NCBI GenBank assembly: GCA_910585545.1
Contig: CAJUFN010000031.1
Coordinates: 1-13,370, forward strand
Reading direction: 5' to 3'
From: an uncultured Lachnospiraceae bacterium
Lineage (GTDB): Bacteria > Bacillota > Clostridia > Lachnospirales > Lachnospiraceae
DNA length: 13,370 bases
Shown one piece after another: positions 6,857-13,370 of this stretch (positions within the stretch are counted from its first letter, which is position 1; each line of letters starts with the position of its first letter). The translations under genes were made by a program, and so were the position numbers. Under the pieces are notes generated by a model. That model was not told the DNA's origin. It saw nothing but the letters and a program-made list of their open reading frames with translations, and did no database searches.

Positions 6857-7666
6857 TTACTTTGCAGGAACGACCCCTGCTTTTGAAATAATGTCTGACG
6901 CATCACTTGATGTAACATAATCAAAAAATTTCTGAGCAGTTCCTGAAAGTTTTTTATCTTCCTTTGTTACCAGAACAAACGGACGCTGTACAACATAGCT
7001 TCCATCTTTTACAGTTTCCTCACTTGGTGTTACTCCGTTTACAGATACTGCTTTTACACTGTCTGATACAGATGCCAGCGATGCATAACCAATAGCGTTT
7101 GGATTACCTCCCACTGTTGTAATTACATCTCCTGTTGATGTAAGTTCCTGACGATATTTGCAAGCGTCTTCTGTTTTTGTAATGGACTCAAAACCGTCCC
7201 TTGTGCCGCTTCCTGCTTCACGTCCAATCAAGACAATCTCCCCATCTTTTCCACCTACATCCTTCCAGTTGGTAATTTCACCTTTATAAATTTTGGCAAT
7301 GTCTTCAACGCTTAAATCGCTTACATCATTTTCGGGATTCACGATAACAGCAATTCCGTCATAAGCCAGAACCGTTTCGCTAAGCCCCTGCTCTTTTTCT
7401 TCATCCTTCAAATTTCTGGAGGAAAGACCGATGTCACATCTTCCCTCGGAAACAGCTTGTATGCCTGTGCCGGAACCTGTTGGGTTATATGTAAAAGTTA
7501 CACTGTCATATTCCTGTTCAAAGGCTTCCCCCAACGCTCCAATTACCTTTTCCATAGATGTGGAGCCGTCTGTCGAAACTGTTCCACCATCACTTTTCTG
7601 CCCACAGCCTGCAAAAATGCTGGCAGTCATTACTGCCAAAATAAAAAAACTTACGATTTTCTTCAT
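6857..7666 (-). CDS. pstS: Phosphate-binding lipoprotein PstS
   Basis: 269 residues. The N-terminus is a lipoprotein signal: basic MKK, hydrophobic core, then the lipobox FAGC with C21 as lipid-anchored residue. Phosphate-contact loops typical of the family are visible: GSTSM (34-38), GSGTG (64-68), IGLSSR (79-84), D103 and R149-EAGSGTRDGF. It captures phosphate on the outer face of the membrane and delivers it to PstCA. It is the first gene of the operon, preceded by the Pho-box promoter at 7714-7771. The ATG has an AAAGGAA ribosome binding site. Confidence 0.96.
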   Translation of the reverse strand: MKKIVSFFILAVMTASIFAGCGQKSDGGTVSTDGSTSMEKVIGALGEAFEQEYDSVTFTYNPTGSGTGIQAVSEGRCDIGLSSRNLKDEEKEQGLSETVLAYDGIAVIVNPENDVSDLSVEDIAKIYKGEITNWKDVGGKDGEIVLIGREAGSGTRDGFESITKTEDACKYRQELTSTGDVITTVGGNPNAIGYASLASVSDSVKAVSVNGVTPSEETVKDGSYVVQRPFVLVTKEDKKLSGTAQKFFDYVTSSDASDIISKAGVVPAK

Positions 7667-7713
7667 AACTAAGATTCCTTTCTGATTTGCACTTATTTTT
7701 GTAGCCTACGTCT

Positions 7714-7771
7714 ATTATGATAGCAACCGAATGTAAAATGAAAAAGAAACCTTTTGTAAAATCTATGTCAA
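7714..7771 (-). promoter_or_regulatory. PhoP-box promoter of the pst-pho operon
   Basis: On the minus strand: TTGACA (7771-7766), 5 nt, TTTACA (7760-7755), 17 nt, TTTACA (7737-7732), 9 nt, then the -10 candidate TATCAT (7722-7717), overlapped by CATAAT (7719-7714). The 11-bp step and TTTACA hexamers match the Gram-positive Pho-box consensus TT(A/T/C)ACA; the 17-nt gap holds a degenerate copy (TTTCTT). Hexamer spacing is identical to that at phoA. It starts 26 bp after the end of the EamA gene. Confidence 0.75.
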
Positions 7772-7797
7772 ATCATCCCTTTGGCCGTGAGCAAAGA

Positions 7798-8211
7798 TTA
7801 CAGTACCATAAGCAATGTTCCTATTCCGATTAGGACACAGCCAGCAATGGATTTGGGTGTAAAATTTTCATGCAGGAACAGGAATGCCAATAGTATAGTA
7901 ATAACCGTACTTAACTTATCAATTGGCACAACCTTTGATGCTTCCCCTATTTGTAATGCTCTATAATAACACAGCCATGAAGCACCCGTTGCCAATCCTG
8001 ACAAAATCAAAAACACCCAGCTTTTCTTTCCAATTTCATCTATGCCAGTTTGTGCGTTCGTAAGAAAAACCATTCCCCATGCCATTACAAGCACTACAAA
8101 TGTACGGATTGCCGTTGCAAGATTGGAATTCACACCATCAATTCCGATTTTGGCAAGTATTGATGTCAAAGCAGCAAATAAAGATGACAAAACAGCAAAC
8201 AATAACCACAT
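7798..8211 (-). CDS. Small EamA/DMT-family membrane transporter
   Basis: 137 residues with about four transmembrane helices. This is one EamA unit, half the usual ~290-residue DMT transporter, and resembles stand-alone small EamA proteins that work as dimers. The second half shows the family pattern: ASWLCYYRALQIGEASKVVP, then LSTVITILLAFLFLHENF, then a final helix. The ATG has AGGAGG about 11 nt upstream. Being complete at both ends, it is not an obvious truncation. The substrate cannot be told from sequence. It follows the XRE gene by 25 nt and probably shares its promoter. Its end lies only 26 bp before the pst Pho box and no terminator is visible, so some readthrough into pstS is possible. 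Confidence 0.85.
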   Translation of the reverse strand: MWLLFAVLSSLFAALTSILAKIGIDGVNSNLATAIRTFVVLVMAWGMVFLTNAQTGIDEIGKKSWVFLILSGLATGASWLCYYRALQIGEASKVVPIDKLSTVITILLAFLFLHENFTPKSIAGCVLIGIGTLLMVL

Positions 8212-8236
8212 ATTTTATTTTTCCTCCTAATATATA

Positions 8237-8446
8237 CTAACTTCTTTTTATATAAGTAAGTTCAATATCATATCCAAGAGTTTCCATTATCTGTACAAAT
8301 GTTTTATTGACAATACCTTCCTGCTTTTTGATGATACGATTCACATAAGATTTTGTCGTATTAATATCCTCAGCAATCTGCACCTGTGAAATGCCATTTT
8401 CAATGCATTTGACTTTTACATCCAATTCAATATTATTCTTAAGCAT
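8237..8446 (-). CDS. Small XRE-type helix-turn-helix regulator
   Basis: 69 residues. The core ISQVQIAEDINTTKSYVNRI (about 19-38) is a lambda-repressor/Cro-like helix-turn-helix, followed by a short tail rich in charged residues. There is no second domain. The ATG has AAAGGAG 6 nt upstream. A clear sigma-A promoter (8496-8524) and a pair of 13-bp repeats spanning the start of the transcript suggest autoregulation. It is probably transcribed with the downstream EamA transporter gene. It is not antitoxin-like in context, as no toxin is present. Confidence 0.85.
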   Translation of the reverse strand: MLKNNIELDVKVKCIENGISQVQIAEDINTTKSYVNRIIKKQEGIVNKTFVQIMETLGYDIELTYIKRS

Positions 8447-8458
8447 ATTATCTCCTTT

Positions 8459-8492
8459 ATATTAAGTATAATTTGTTTCATATTTAAGATAA
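8459..8492 (-). promoter_or_regulatory. Operator-like repeats before the XRE gene
   Basis: Minus-strand TTATCTTAAATAT (8492-8480) and TTATACTTAATAT (8471-8459) are near-identical 13-mers whose starts are 21 bp apart, about two helical turns. One overlaps the expected transcription start, the other lies in the leader just before the ribosome binding site. Position fits a repressor operator; the AT-rich context lowers confidence. Confidence 0.4.
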
Positions 8493-8495
8493 CTT

Positions 8496-8524
8496 ATTGT
8501 AGCATATTTTCATCCTAGCTTCAA
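8496..8524 (-). promoter_or_regulatory. Sigma-A promoter for XRE-EamA
   Basis: On the minus strand TTGAAG (8524-8519), exactly 17 nt, TACAAT (8501-8496). The XRE start codon is 50 nt downstream of the -10 box. Confidence 0.7.
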
Positions 8525-8571
8525 CGCTCTTAAATGAAAGTTTGATGAAATTTTATCTTATAACTACAAAC

Positions 8572-8597
8572 CCTCCTGCAGCTTTGATGCAGAGGAG
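8572..8597. other. Hairpin without T run between yibE/F and XRE
   Basis: CCTCCTGCA (8572-8580) can pair with TGCAGAGG (8588-8595), one base bulged, loop of 7. Neither strand has a T run after it, so it is not a good terminator. The rest of 8525-8655 is AT-rich with nothing I can name. Confidence 0.35.
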
Positions 8598-8655
8598 AAT
8601 TTACTCATAATAGATTAAATGTAAAATAGAATACTTTATGGCTATTAGAATATTC

Positions 8656-8715
8656 ATGAACAAAAAACAAGGAACAAGATTTTTATACAAAACGTGTTCC
8701 TTGTTTTTTGTTCAT
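8656..8715 (-). terminator. Terminator of phoA-yibE/F, perfect 21-bp inverted repeat
   Basis: The arms 8656-8676 and 8695-8715 are perfect 21-bp reverse complements with an 18-nt loop, containing runs of six A and six T. The distal arm abuts the yibE/F stop codon. The A and T runs lie within the stem, so it should work in either direction, but on the minus strand it clearly closes the phoA operon. Confidence 0.75.
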
Positions 8716-9885
8716 TCAATTAATTTTGATTTTTGGGTATTTTGATAATATCAACCCTCCCACAATTGCAGTAAAAGGAGCAACAGTAACAAGAGCGAAA
8801 CTGCCTGCAAGAGTTTGAAGTATCTCACCAGCAATGTATTTGTAATTTAATATGTTTATAATAGGTGTGCCTTGTGCCATAAAAACCATTAATTGTGTTA
8901 TACAACTTCCTGTATATGCAAGTAAAAGTGTAGTTGTCATAGTTCCCATAGCCGCTTGGCCTATACGTATTCCACTTCCTATAAGTTCTAATTTTCCGAT
9001 GTTTGGCTTTTTACGAATCACTTCACACATTCCGCTTGTAATATCTACGGATAAGTCCATCATAGCACCTGAAGCCCCAACAAATATGCTTGCCATAAAG
9101 ATTTGAGTTAAATTAAGATGTTCATACCCAGAATAAAGCAATGACTCGCTGTCAGTCATAATTGCACCATGTATTTTTAAAGCATATGTGAAAATAACAC
9201 CAAGTACACAAGCGGTTATAACTCCAAGCATACTCCCTGAAATCGCTACAACGCTGCATATGTTAAAGCCATATACAAATAATATTATGATTACTGTCAG
9301 CAATGTTATTATAAACAAACCACATACTATGGCATTTCCACCGTTTAGACAAAAAGGGATCATTACTTTCCATATACACAAAACAGTAATAACAAACGAA
9401 AGCATTGCTCTAATGCCGCCTGGTCCCGCGAATACAATCAAAAAAGAAGTGAAAATGATAACAAGTAATAACTCCCACCCAATTCGGAAATGGTCAATCA
9501 TCGTAACAGATGTAATTTTAGCATCATCATAACTGACTGCAACTAATACTTCATCGCCTACAGAAAATTCCTTATCCTGCGAAAGACTTCCAGATAAAAG
9601 ATTAGTTGCCTTTACAATTTGTCCTTTAAATCGGCCGCCTTCTATTTTTACAGTGCAAATCTGTTCCCCAGACCGAATTAATCCTACGCTTCGTATTGCT
9701 GAATCATCTACTTCAGTAACAATCGCTTTCACTTTATCTGCACCTTGATAAATAACAGCATCTTCAAATCCTGTTGGAACCAGAAATAATATCAACATAA
9801 GTATAACCCCAGGAATAAGGGTTCTATAGCTGACCGCCTGCGAACCCCAAATTCTACGAAACAACACTATAAATTTTTTTAGCAT
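8716..9885 (-). CDS. YibE/F-family membrane protein
   Basis: 389 residues. There is an N-terminal transmembrane segment (about 20-40), then an extracytoplasmic domain to about 135 that reads like a small beta-rich domain (ICTVKIEGGRFKGQIVKATN, FSVGDEVLVAVSYD). After it come about seven more transmembrane segments. Family features include FAGPGGIRAMLSF and GASGAMMDLSVDI followed by a KLELIGSGIRIGQAAMGTM stretch. The family's function is not established. It starts 3 nt after the phoA stop and is closed by the 8656-8715 terminator, so it shares the phoA Pho-box promoter. That makes a membrane role in the phosphate response plausible, but this is inference from position only. Confidence 0.88.
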   Translation of the reverse strand: MLKKFIVLFRRIWGSQAVSYRTLIPGVILMLILFLVPTGFEDAVIYQGADKVKAIVTEVDDSAIRSVGLIRSGEQICTVKIEGGRFKGQIVKATNLLSGSLSQDKEFSVGDEVLVAVSYDDAKITSVTMIDHFRIGWELLLVIIFTSFLIVFAGPGGIRAMLSFVITVLCIWKVMIPFCLNGGNAIVCGLFIITLLTVIIILFVYGFNICSVVAISGSMLGVITACVLGVIFTYALKIHGAIMTDSESLLYSGYEHLNLTQIFMASIFVGASGAMMDLSVDITSGMCEVIRKKPNIGKLELIGSGIRIGQAAMGTMTTTLLLAYTGSCITQLMVFMAQGTPIINILNYKYIAGEILQTLAGSFALVTVAPFTAIVGGLILSKYPKIKIN

Positions 9886-9888
9886 TTA

Positions 9889-11508
9889 TTATTTTACCCC
9901 TGTCAGAGCTGCTATTTTTTTATAAATTTCGGTGTTATCAAAATATCCCTCGAAATTCTCTTGACCAACACCTTTGGCAAAAACAGCCACCGGCAGTCCT
10001 GTATGACTATAGCTTGTAAAACTAATACCAGATTTATTGTTTAAGATATGAGTAATGGTAACTGTTAATGGATCATATGAACCATAAAGCTCATATTCCT
10101 TTTGATCCAGCTCTTCTCCTTCTTTTGCAGACATGGTCTTTTTATATGCATCCTTTAATTTCTGCAATTCGTAATCAGTTAATACCAAGCTACCAGATGT
10201 TACCCCCGTAGGATGTTTATCAGAGCTATCTTTCGCAACTGTATTTTCTGCATCCTTACCTGCATTTTTTTCTGTTACAAGACCGAATTGTTGAGAAATA
10301 TCTTTCATCACATCATCAAAGTCTGTTTTGTTTTCCTTATATTTTGAAACAAATTCGGTATCAAATTTTTGGAAACTTATTTTTTGATTAGAAAGATTCT
10401 GTAAAAAGGTGTCATAATTTGTGCCGGCATATCCTATTGTCATACCGCCTGTTTCATGATCTCCGGTAACAAGAATAAGAGTTTCATCAGGATGTTCATT
10501 ATAGAAATCTACTGCTTCATTTACTGCATTAGAAAATGCTTTTGTATCAGTCATCGTTGAAGCGGCATCATTTGCATGACAAGCCCAGTCAATTTTTCCG
10601 CCCTCCACCATCATAAAGAATCCTTTATCATTATCTTCTGAGAGGCAGTCAATACCTTTTGAAACATAATTTGCAAGTGACCATTCATCATCAGTACGGT
10701 CTATCTCATAATCCATAGAATCTGAATCGGCTAAATGCTCATCGATTATTATAACCTTTCCTGTATCCGAGGTTACTTTTTCAGCCTCTTTCTGTGTTGT
10801 CACTATAGTGTATCCTGATTTTTCAGCCAGACTATACAAATCCTCTTGATTTTCTTCTTCACCTGTTGGTTTCAAAAGACCACCTCCTGCAAAGTAATCA
10901 AAATCACTTTTTATAAGTTCAAGCCCTATGTCATAATAATTTGAACGACTTTCCTGATGACAATAGAAAGCTGCAGGAGTTGCATGATTCAGATTAACAC
11001 TTGAAACAATACCAATCTTATATCCCAACTGTTTATACAATTTTTCCGTGATTGTTTCATAACTTTCGGTAGCATTTTCATTCATATTAATAGTACCAGA
11101 ATAAGTTTTATGACCTGTTGATAAAGAAGTAGCTGTAGACGCAGAATCTGGGCAAAATGATGTGCTGTCGTAGGTCTGAGCACTACCGGCTACAGGAAAT
11201 TCTAAAAATTCCAGTACATCTTTAGATTTCGTTAAAATTGTGTTATCATCCTTATTACCCATGCTTGTTTTATTTTCAAGAGCATTAAGATAATAATTTG
11301 TACTTTGAATTTGCGGATAGGACATACCATCTCCTATAAACAAAAAGACATACTTTGGCTTTTTAGAATCAGTCTTTTCATCAGCAGCAGTTTTTGCTGA
11401 AATTTCAGAAGTTGAAGTCACTGTTGGTTTTGTGTTGTTGCACCCAACCATACTTGCTGTAACAACACTCAAAGTGCAAATTACAGCAATAATTTTTTTA
11501 GTTCTCAT
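9889..11508 (-). CDS. phoA: Alkaline phosphatase, membrane-anchored lipoprotein
   Basis: 539 residues. The signal sequence ends in the lipobox SMVGC with C23 as the lipid-anchored residue, followed by a Ser/Thr/Lys-rich linker to about 50. Catalytic and metal residues of the family are all visible: D60 in FIGDGM, nucleophile S122 in PDSASTATS, H175 in NHATPAAF, R188, E302 in VEGGKIDWACHAND with D307 and H311, D350-H351 in VTGDHETGG, and H502 in SYSHTG. It hydrolyses phosphate monoesters outside the cell, feeding PstS. It is larger than the ~450-residue E. coli enzyme because of an insert around 360-480. Its ATG has GGAAAGGAAG upstream, and a Pho-box promoter lies at 11561-11615. Confidence 0.95.
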   Translation of the reverse strand: MRTKKIIAVICTLSVVTASMVGCNNTKPTVTSTSEISAKTAADEKTDSKKPKYVFLFIGDGMSYPQIQSTNYYLNALENKTSMGNKDDNTILTKSKDVLEFLEFPVAGSAQTYDSTSFCPDSASTATSLSTGHKTYSGTINMNENATESYETITEKLYKQLGYKIGIVSSVNLNHATPAAFYCHQESRSNYYDIGLELIKSDFDYFAGGGLLKPTGEEENQEDLYSLAEKSGYTIVTTQKEAEKVTSDTGKVIIIDEHLADSDSMDYEIDRTDDEWSLANYVSKGIDCLSEDNDKGFFMMVEGGKIDWACHANDAASTMTDTKAFSNAVNEAVDFYNEHPDETLILVTGDHETGGMTIGYAGTNYDTFLQNLSNQKISFQKFDTEFVSKYKENKTDFDDVMKDISQQFGLVTEKNAGKDAENTVAKDSSDKHPTGVTSGSLVLTDYELQKLKDAYKKTMSAKEGEELDQKEYELYGSYDPLTVTITHILNNKSGISFTSYSHTGLPVAVFAKGVGQENFEGYFDNTEIYKKIAALTGVK

Positions 11509-11560
11509 AATTAATTCTTCCTTTCCTTTAGTCGAATTGTAATTTCAGATTACAAATATA

Positions 11561-11615
11561 ATTATATTTACTGTTTGTCAAATCCACTAGCAGGCTTTTG
11601 TAAAATAGGGGTAAA
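11561..11615 (-). promoter_or_regulatory. PhoP-box promoter of phoA
   Basis: On the minus strand: TTTACC (11615-11610), 5 nt, TTTACA (11604-11599), 17 nt, TTGACA (11581-11576), 9 nt, then a perfect TATAAT (11566-11561). TTGACA is too close to TATAAT to be a normal -35 box, which is expected when an activator replaces it. Spacings equal those of the pstS promoter to the base. Confidence 0.75.
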
Positions 11616-11707
11616 ATTTTCTTTGACTAAATTAAGAGTACAAAATGTGTTACCAATAATAAAGTCTTAAAATATCGCTTTGCGTTACTTTTTGATTTTT
11701 TATTTTT

Positions 11708-11767
11708 GAGGGTTCAAAATGAACACGGGTGTCTAGTTATCTTTTAAGAGGGTTCATACATAAACAC
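11708..11767. repeat. Two direct repeats resembling an IS21-family end
   Basis: GAGGGTTCAAAATGAACAC (11708-11726) and GAGGGTTCATACATAAACAC (11748-11767) are direct repeats 40 bp apart. Read on the minus strand they are TGTTYAT..TGAACCCTC units, like the multiple subterminal repeats of IS21-type elements. No transposase and no second end are in the window, so at most this is a remnant. It starts 31 bp from the end of the neighbouring intron. The remaining 11616-11707 is AT-rich with nothing I can name. Confidence 0.35.
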
Positions 11768-11797
11768 CTTTCAATACCCCACTGATAAACAGACCAA

Positions 11798-11880
11798 ATC
11801 GAGTAGGAGAAATTTCTCATAATTGAGAAATTTCGACCTCTCACACCACCGTGCGTACCGTTCGGTACACGGCGGTTCAA
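11798..11880 (-). other. Group II intron domains V and VI
   Basis: Domain V spans about 11880-11838: TTGAACCGCCGTG, then the GTACCGAACGGTAC tip, then CACGGTGGTGTGAGAGG. Domain VI is the 10-bp hairpin GAAATTTCTC/GAGAAATTTC (11834-11825 with 11818-11809), loop AATTAT, followed by CTCCTACTCGAT. The A seven nucleotides from the 3' end (11804) is the likely branch point. Both domains look intact. Confidence 0.85.
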
Positions 11881-11885
11881 TCAAC

Positions 11886-13169
11886 TTAACATGTAACACA
11901 CCTTTCGGTGTAGTAATCTAACATTGAGATTAGTCCAAATTGGGTTAGTCTCTTGTTGCTTATCGCAACATTTACAGCTCCTTTATTGCATACATACGCT
12001 ATTCTGTATCCTGCGTATGCGACATGATAGGCTCTGTTCTTTTCAATTCCTAGTTTCATCAAATTCTTTGCCCTATTTTGTGGCGTTTTCCAATGTTTCC
12101 AGATGCACATGCGCAGCCGATAACGAATGTTACTGTCCAACTTTGCACAAAGGGTTTTCATACTTCCTATCTTGAAGTAGTTAATCCAACCTCTGATTAG
12201 TTCATTTAGCTTCTTAACCTTGTAGTCATTTCCTACGCCCCAACTACGACAAGTGAGTTGTTTCATTCTTGCTTTGAACTTTGTTACCGATTCTGCATGT
12301 GGCTTTGCCTTAAATTGGTGCGCTCTGCTATCAAAGTAAAATCCAAATCCGAGGTATTTAAGACCGCTTGGTCTGTCTACTTTACTCTTTGTCATGTTTA
12401 CTTTGAGCCCCAGTTTCTCTTCAATAAACTTCGTGAGGTTTCTCATCACCCTCTTTGCCGACATTTCGCTTCCGACCATTATAATGCAGTCATCTGCATA
12501 TCTAACAAAATTTAATCCTCTTTTCTCCATTTCCTTATCCAGTTCATTCAGCATGATGTTAGCAAGAAGTGGTGACAGATTTCCACCTTGCGGTGTTCCT
12601 ATCACGCATTCCCTGTATTCATCCTCTACCATAATTCCACTGACAAGGAACCTTCTAATGATTGAGATTACATCTCCGTCCTTGATTGTTTTACCGATTA
12701 AGGTCATCAGTTTATCATGGTTTACTGTATCAAAGAACTTTTCCAAGTCAATGTCAACTATCCATTCATTGCCGTCATTCATCATGTCTAATGCTGTGAT
12801 GATTGCTTGTTGTGCACATCTATTCGGTCTAAATCCATAACTATGCTCATGGAATTGTTTCTCATAGATTGGTGTTAATACCTGTGCTATGGCTTGCTGT
12901 ACATATCGGTCTGTTATTGTTGGTACTCCCAGGTTTCTCACACCACCATCTGACTTTGGTATCTCCACTCTGCGTACTGGTTGAGGTTTGTATTTTCTTG
13001 TCCTCAACTGTTCCTTGATGATTTCGCCGTTCCTTGCAAGGTGTTCTTTAAGTTCCGTGTACTTCATTCCATCCACTCCCTCTGCACCTTTGTTTCGTAC
13101 GACTTGCAGATATTCCGTATTGAGATTATCTTTACTTAATATCTGCTCCATTAGACTACTTGCGTCCAT
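11886..13169 (-). CDS. ltrA: Group II intron reverse transcriptase/maturase, no endonuclease domain
   Basis: 427 residues from the ATG at 13169 (MDASSLMEQI). The upstream GTG at 13205 has no spacing to its GGGGAAAGG, while the ATG has GGAAAGG at a normal distance. Reverse transcriptase motifs in order: IPKSDGGVRNLGVPTITDR (70-88), YGFRPNRCAQQAI (111-123), VDIDLEKFFDTVNHDKL (138-154), GTPQGGNLSPLLANI (191-205), catalytic YADD (224-227), and KYLGF (271-275). Maturase domain X is near LIRGWINYFKI (324-334). The protein ends shortly after domain X with no HNH endonuclease, as in classes C, D and E, which move by using single-stranded DNA at replication forks. It splices its own intron and primes reverse transcription. 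The gene looks intact. Confidence 0.95.
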   Translation of the reverse strand: MDASSLMEQILSKDNLNTEYLQVVRNKGAEGVDGMKYTELKEHLARNGEIIKEQLRTRKYKPQPVRRVEIPKSDGGVRNLGVPTITDRYVQQAIAQVLTPIYEKQFHEHSYGFRPNRCAQQAIITALDMMNDGNEWIVDIDLEKFFDTVNHDKLMTLIGKTIKDGDVISIIRRFLVSGIMVEDEYRECVIGTPQGGNLSPLLANIMLNELDKEMEKRGLNFVRYADDCIIMVGSEMSAKRVMRNLTKFIEEKLGLKVNMTKSKVDRPSGLKYLGFGFYFDSRAHQFKAKPHAESVTKFKARMKQLTCRSWGVGNDYKVKKLNELIRGWINYFKIGSMKTLCAKLDSNIRYRLRMCIWKHWKTPQNRAKNLMKLGIEKNRAYHVAYAGYRIAYVCNKGAVNVAISNKRLTQFGLISMLDYYTERCVTC

Positions 13170-13370
13170 GCGTTCGTTCCTTTCCGTCTCGCTTGAATCG
13201 ACCACCCTTTCCCCGATTGGTTACGGCAGATGTTGTCTTTTCTGCAATCGAGACTCTACTAAAACTGATTGATTGTTCACCCCTTCGCTCCATTTCCATT
13301 ACAGAAACTTCTTCACTGTCGGATAGGAAAAGTGCTTTGCAGCACTTCCCCCTCCTAAGAACGGAGCATG

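Larger units (their letters stand above)
11798..13370 (-). mobile_element. Group II intron, 3' portion with maturase (5' end off the right edge)
   Basis: From the right edge the minus strand carries intron RNA typical of late ribozyme domains (GTTTCTGTAATGGAAATGGA, GCGAAGGGGTGAACAATC), then the maturase gene, then domains V and VI. The intron ends ...CCTACTCGAT at 11798, after which the 3' exon begins TTGGTCTG. The first ribozyme domains and the 5' junction are outside the window, so its insertion target on that side is unknown. It differs in sequence from the class C intron at 1-421. Confidence 0.85.

Noticed and set aside
9188..9532. 114-codon plus-strand frame
   Set aside because: Antisense shadow of the YibE/F membrane protein.
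11576..11581. TTGACA as a normal -35 box of phoA
   Set aside because: It is only 9 nt from TATAAT, far from the usual 17, and fits the Pho-box series instead.
12394..12840. 148-codon plus-strand frame
   Set aside because: It is the shadow of the reverse transcriptase core on the opposite strand; serine-rich antisense composition and no homology I can recognise.
1..13370. CRISPR arrays, tRNA or rRNA genes, toxin-antitoxin pairs
   Set aside because: No regularly spaced 25-40 bp repeats, no cloverleaf or rRNA motifs, and the only small regulator has a transporter rather than a toxin beside it.

Overview
The window comes from a low-GC Firmicute, most likely a gut-type Clostridia/Lachnospiraceae. 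The gene order, the strong AGGAGG-type ribosome binding sites, the Pho-box style and the abundance of group II introns all fit this; the assignment is inferred from sequence character, not a database match. Every convincing gene is on the minus strand, so transcription runs from right to left.

Reading in the direction of transcription: (1) 13370-11798 is a group II intron lacking its 5' end. It carries an endonuclease-less reverse transcriptase/maturase and complete domains V and VI. (2) 11797-11509 is an intergenic stretch with a pair of IS21-like direct repeats and a Pho-box promoter. (3) 11508-8716 holds a lipoprotein alkaline phosphatase (phoA) and a YibE/F membrane protein, closed by a hairpin terminator with 21-bp arms. 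(4) 8524-7798 is a small cassette with its own promoter, encoding an XRE-type regulator and a half-size EamA/DMT transporter. (5) 7771-844 is a compact phosphate operon, pstS-pstC-pstA-pstB-phoU-phoP-phoR, followed by a DNA-binding-only OmpR-type protein and a terminator. (6) 746-422 is a separate small unit with no convincing gene: a promoter preceded by four tandem 11-bp repeats, a structured RNA of about 160 nt and two terminators. (7) 421-1 is the 5' part of a second group II intron, of class C type, inserted just after the last terminator.

The genes form one phosphate-starvation circuit. PstSCAB takes up phosphate; PhoU and the PhoR/PhoP two-component system sense and signal; PhoA releases phosphate from esters outside the cell. 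The pstS and phoA promoters share the same architecture (hexamer, 5 nt, hexamer, 17 nt, hexamer, 9 nt, -10 box), which argues that PhoP controls both.

The most unusual part is 521-1322. An orphan winged-helix protein, probably starting at an ATT codon, sits beside a promoter with four 11-bp direct repeats of the kind OmpR-family proteins bind. That promoter drives an RNA whose 5' segment can pair with the upstream arm of its own terminator. This could be a regulated small RNA, or an attenuator cut off from its gene by the class C intron.
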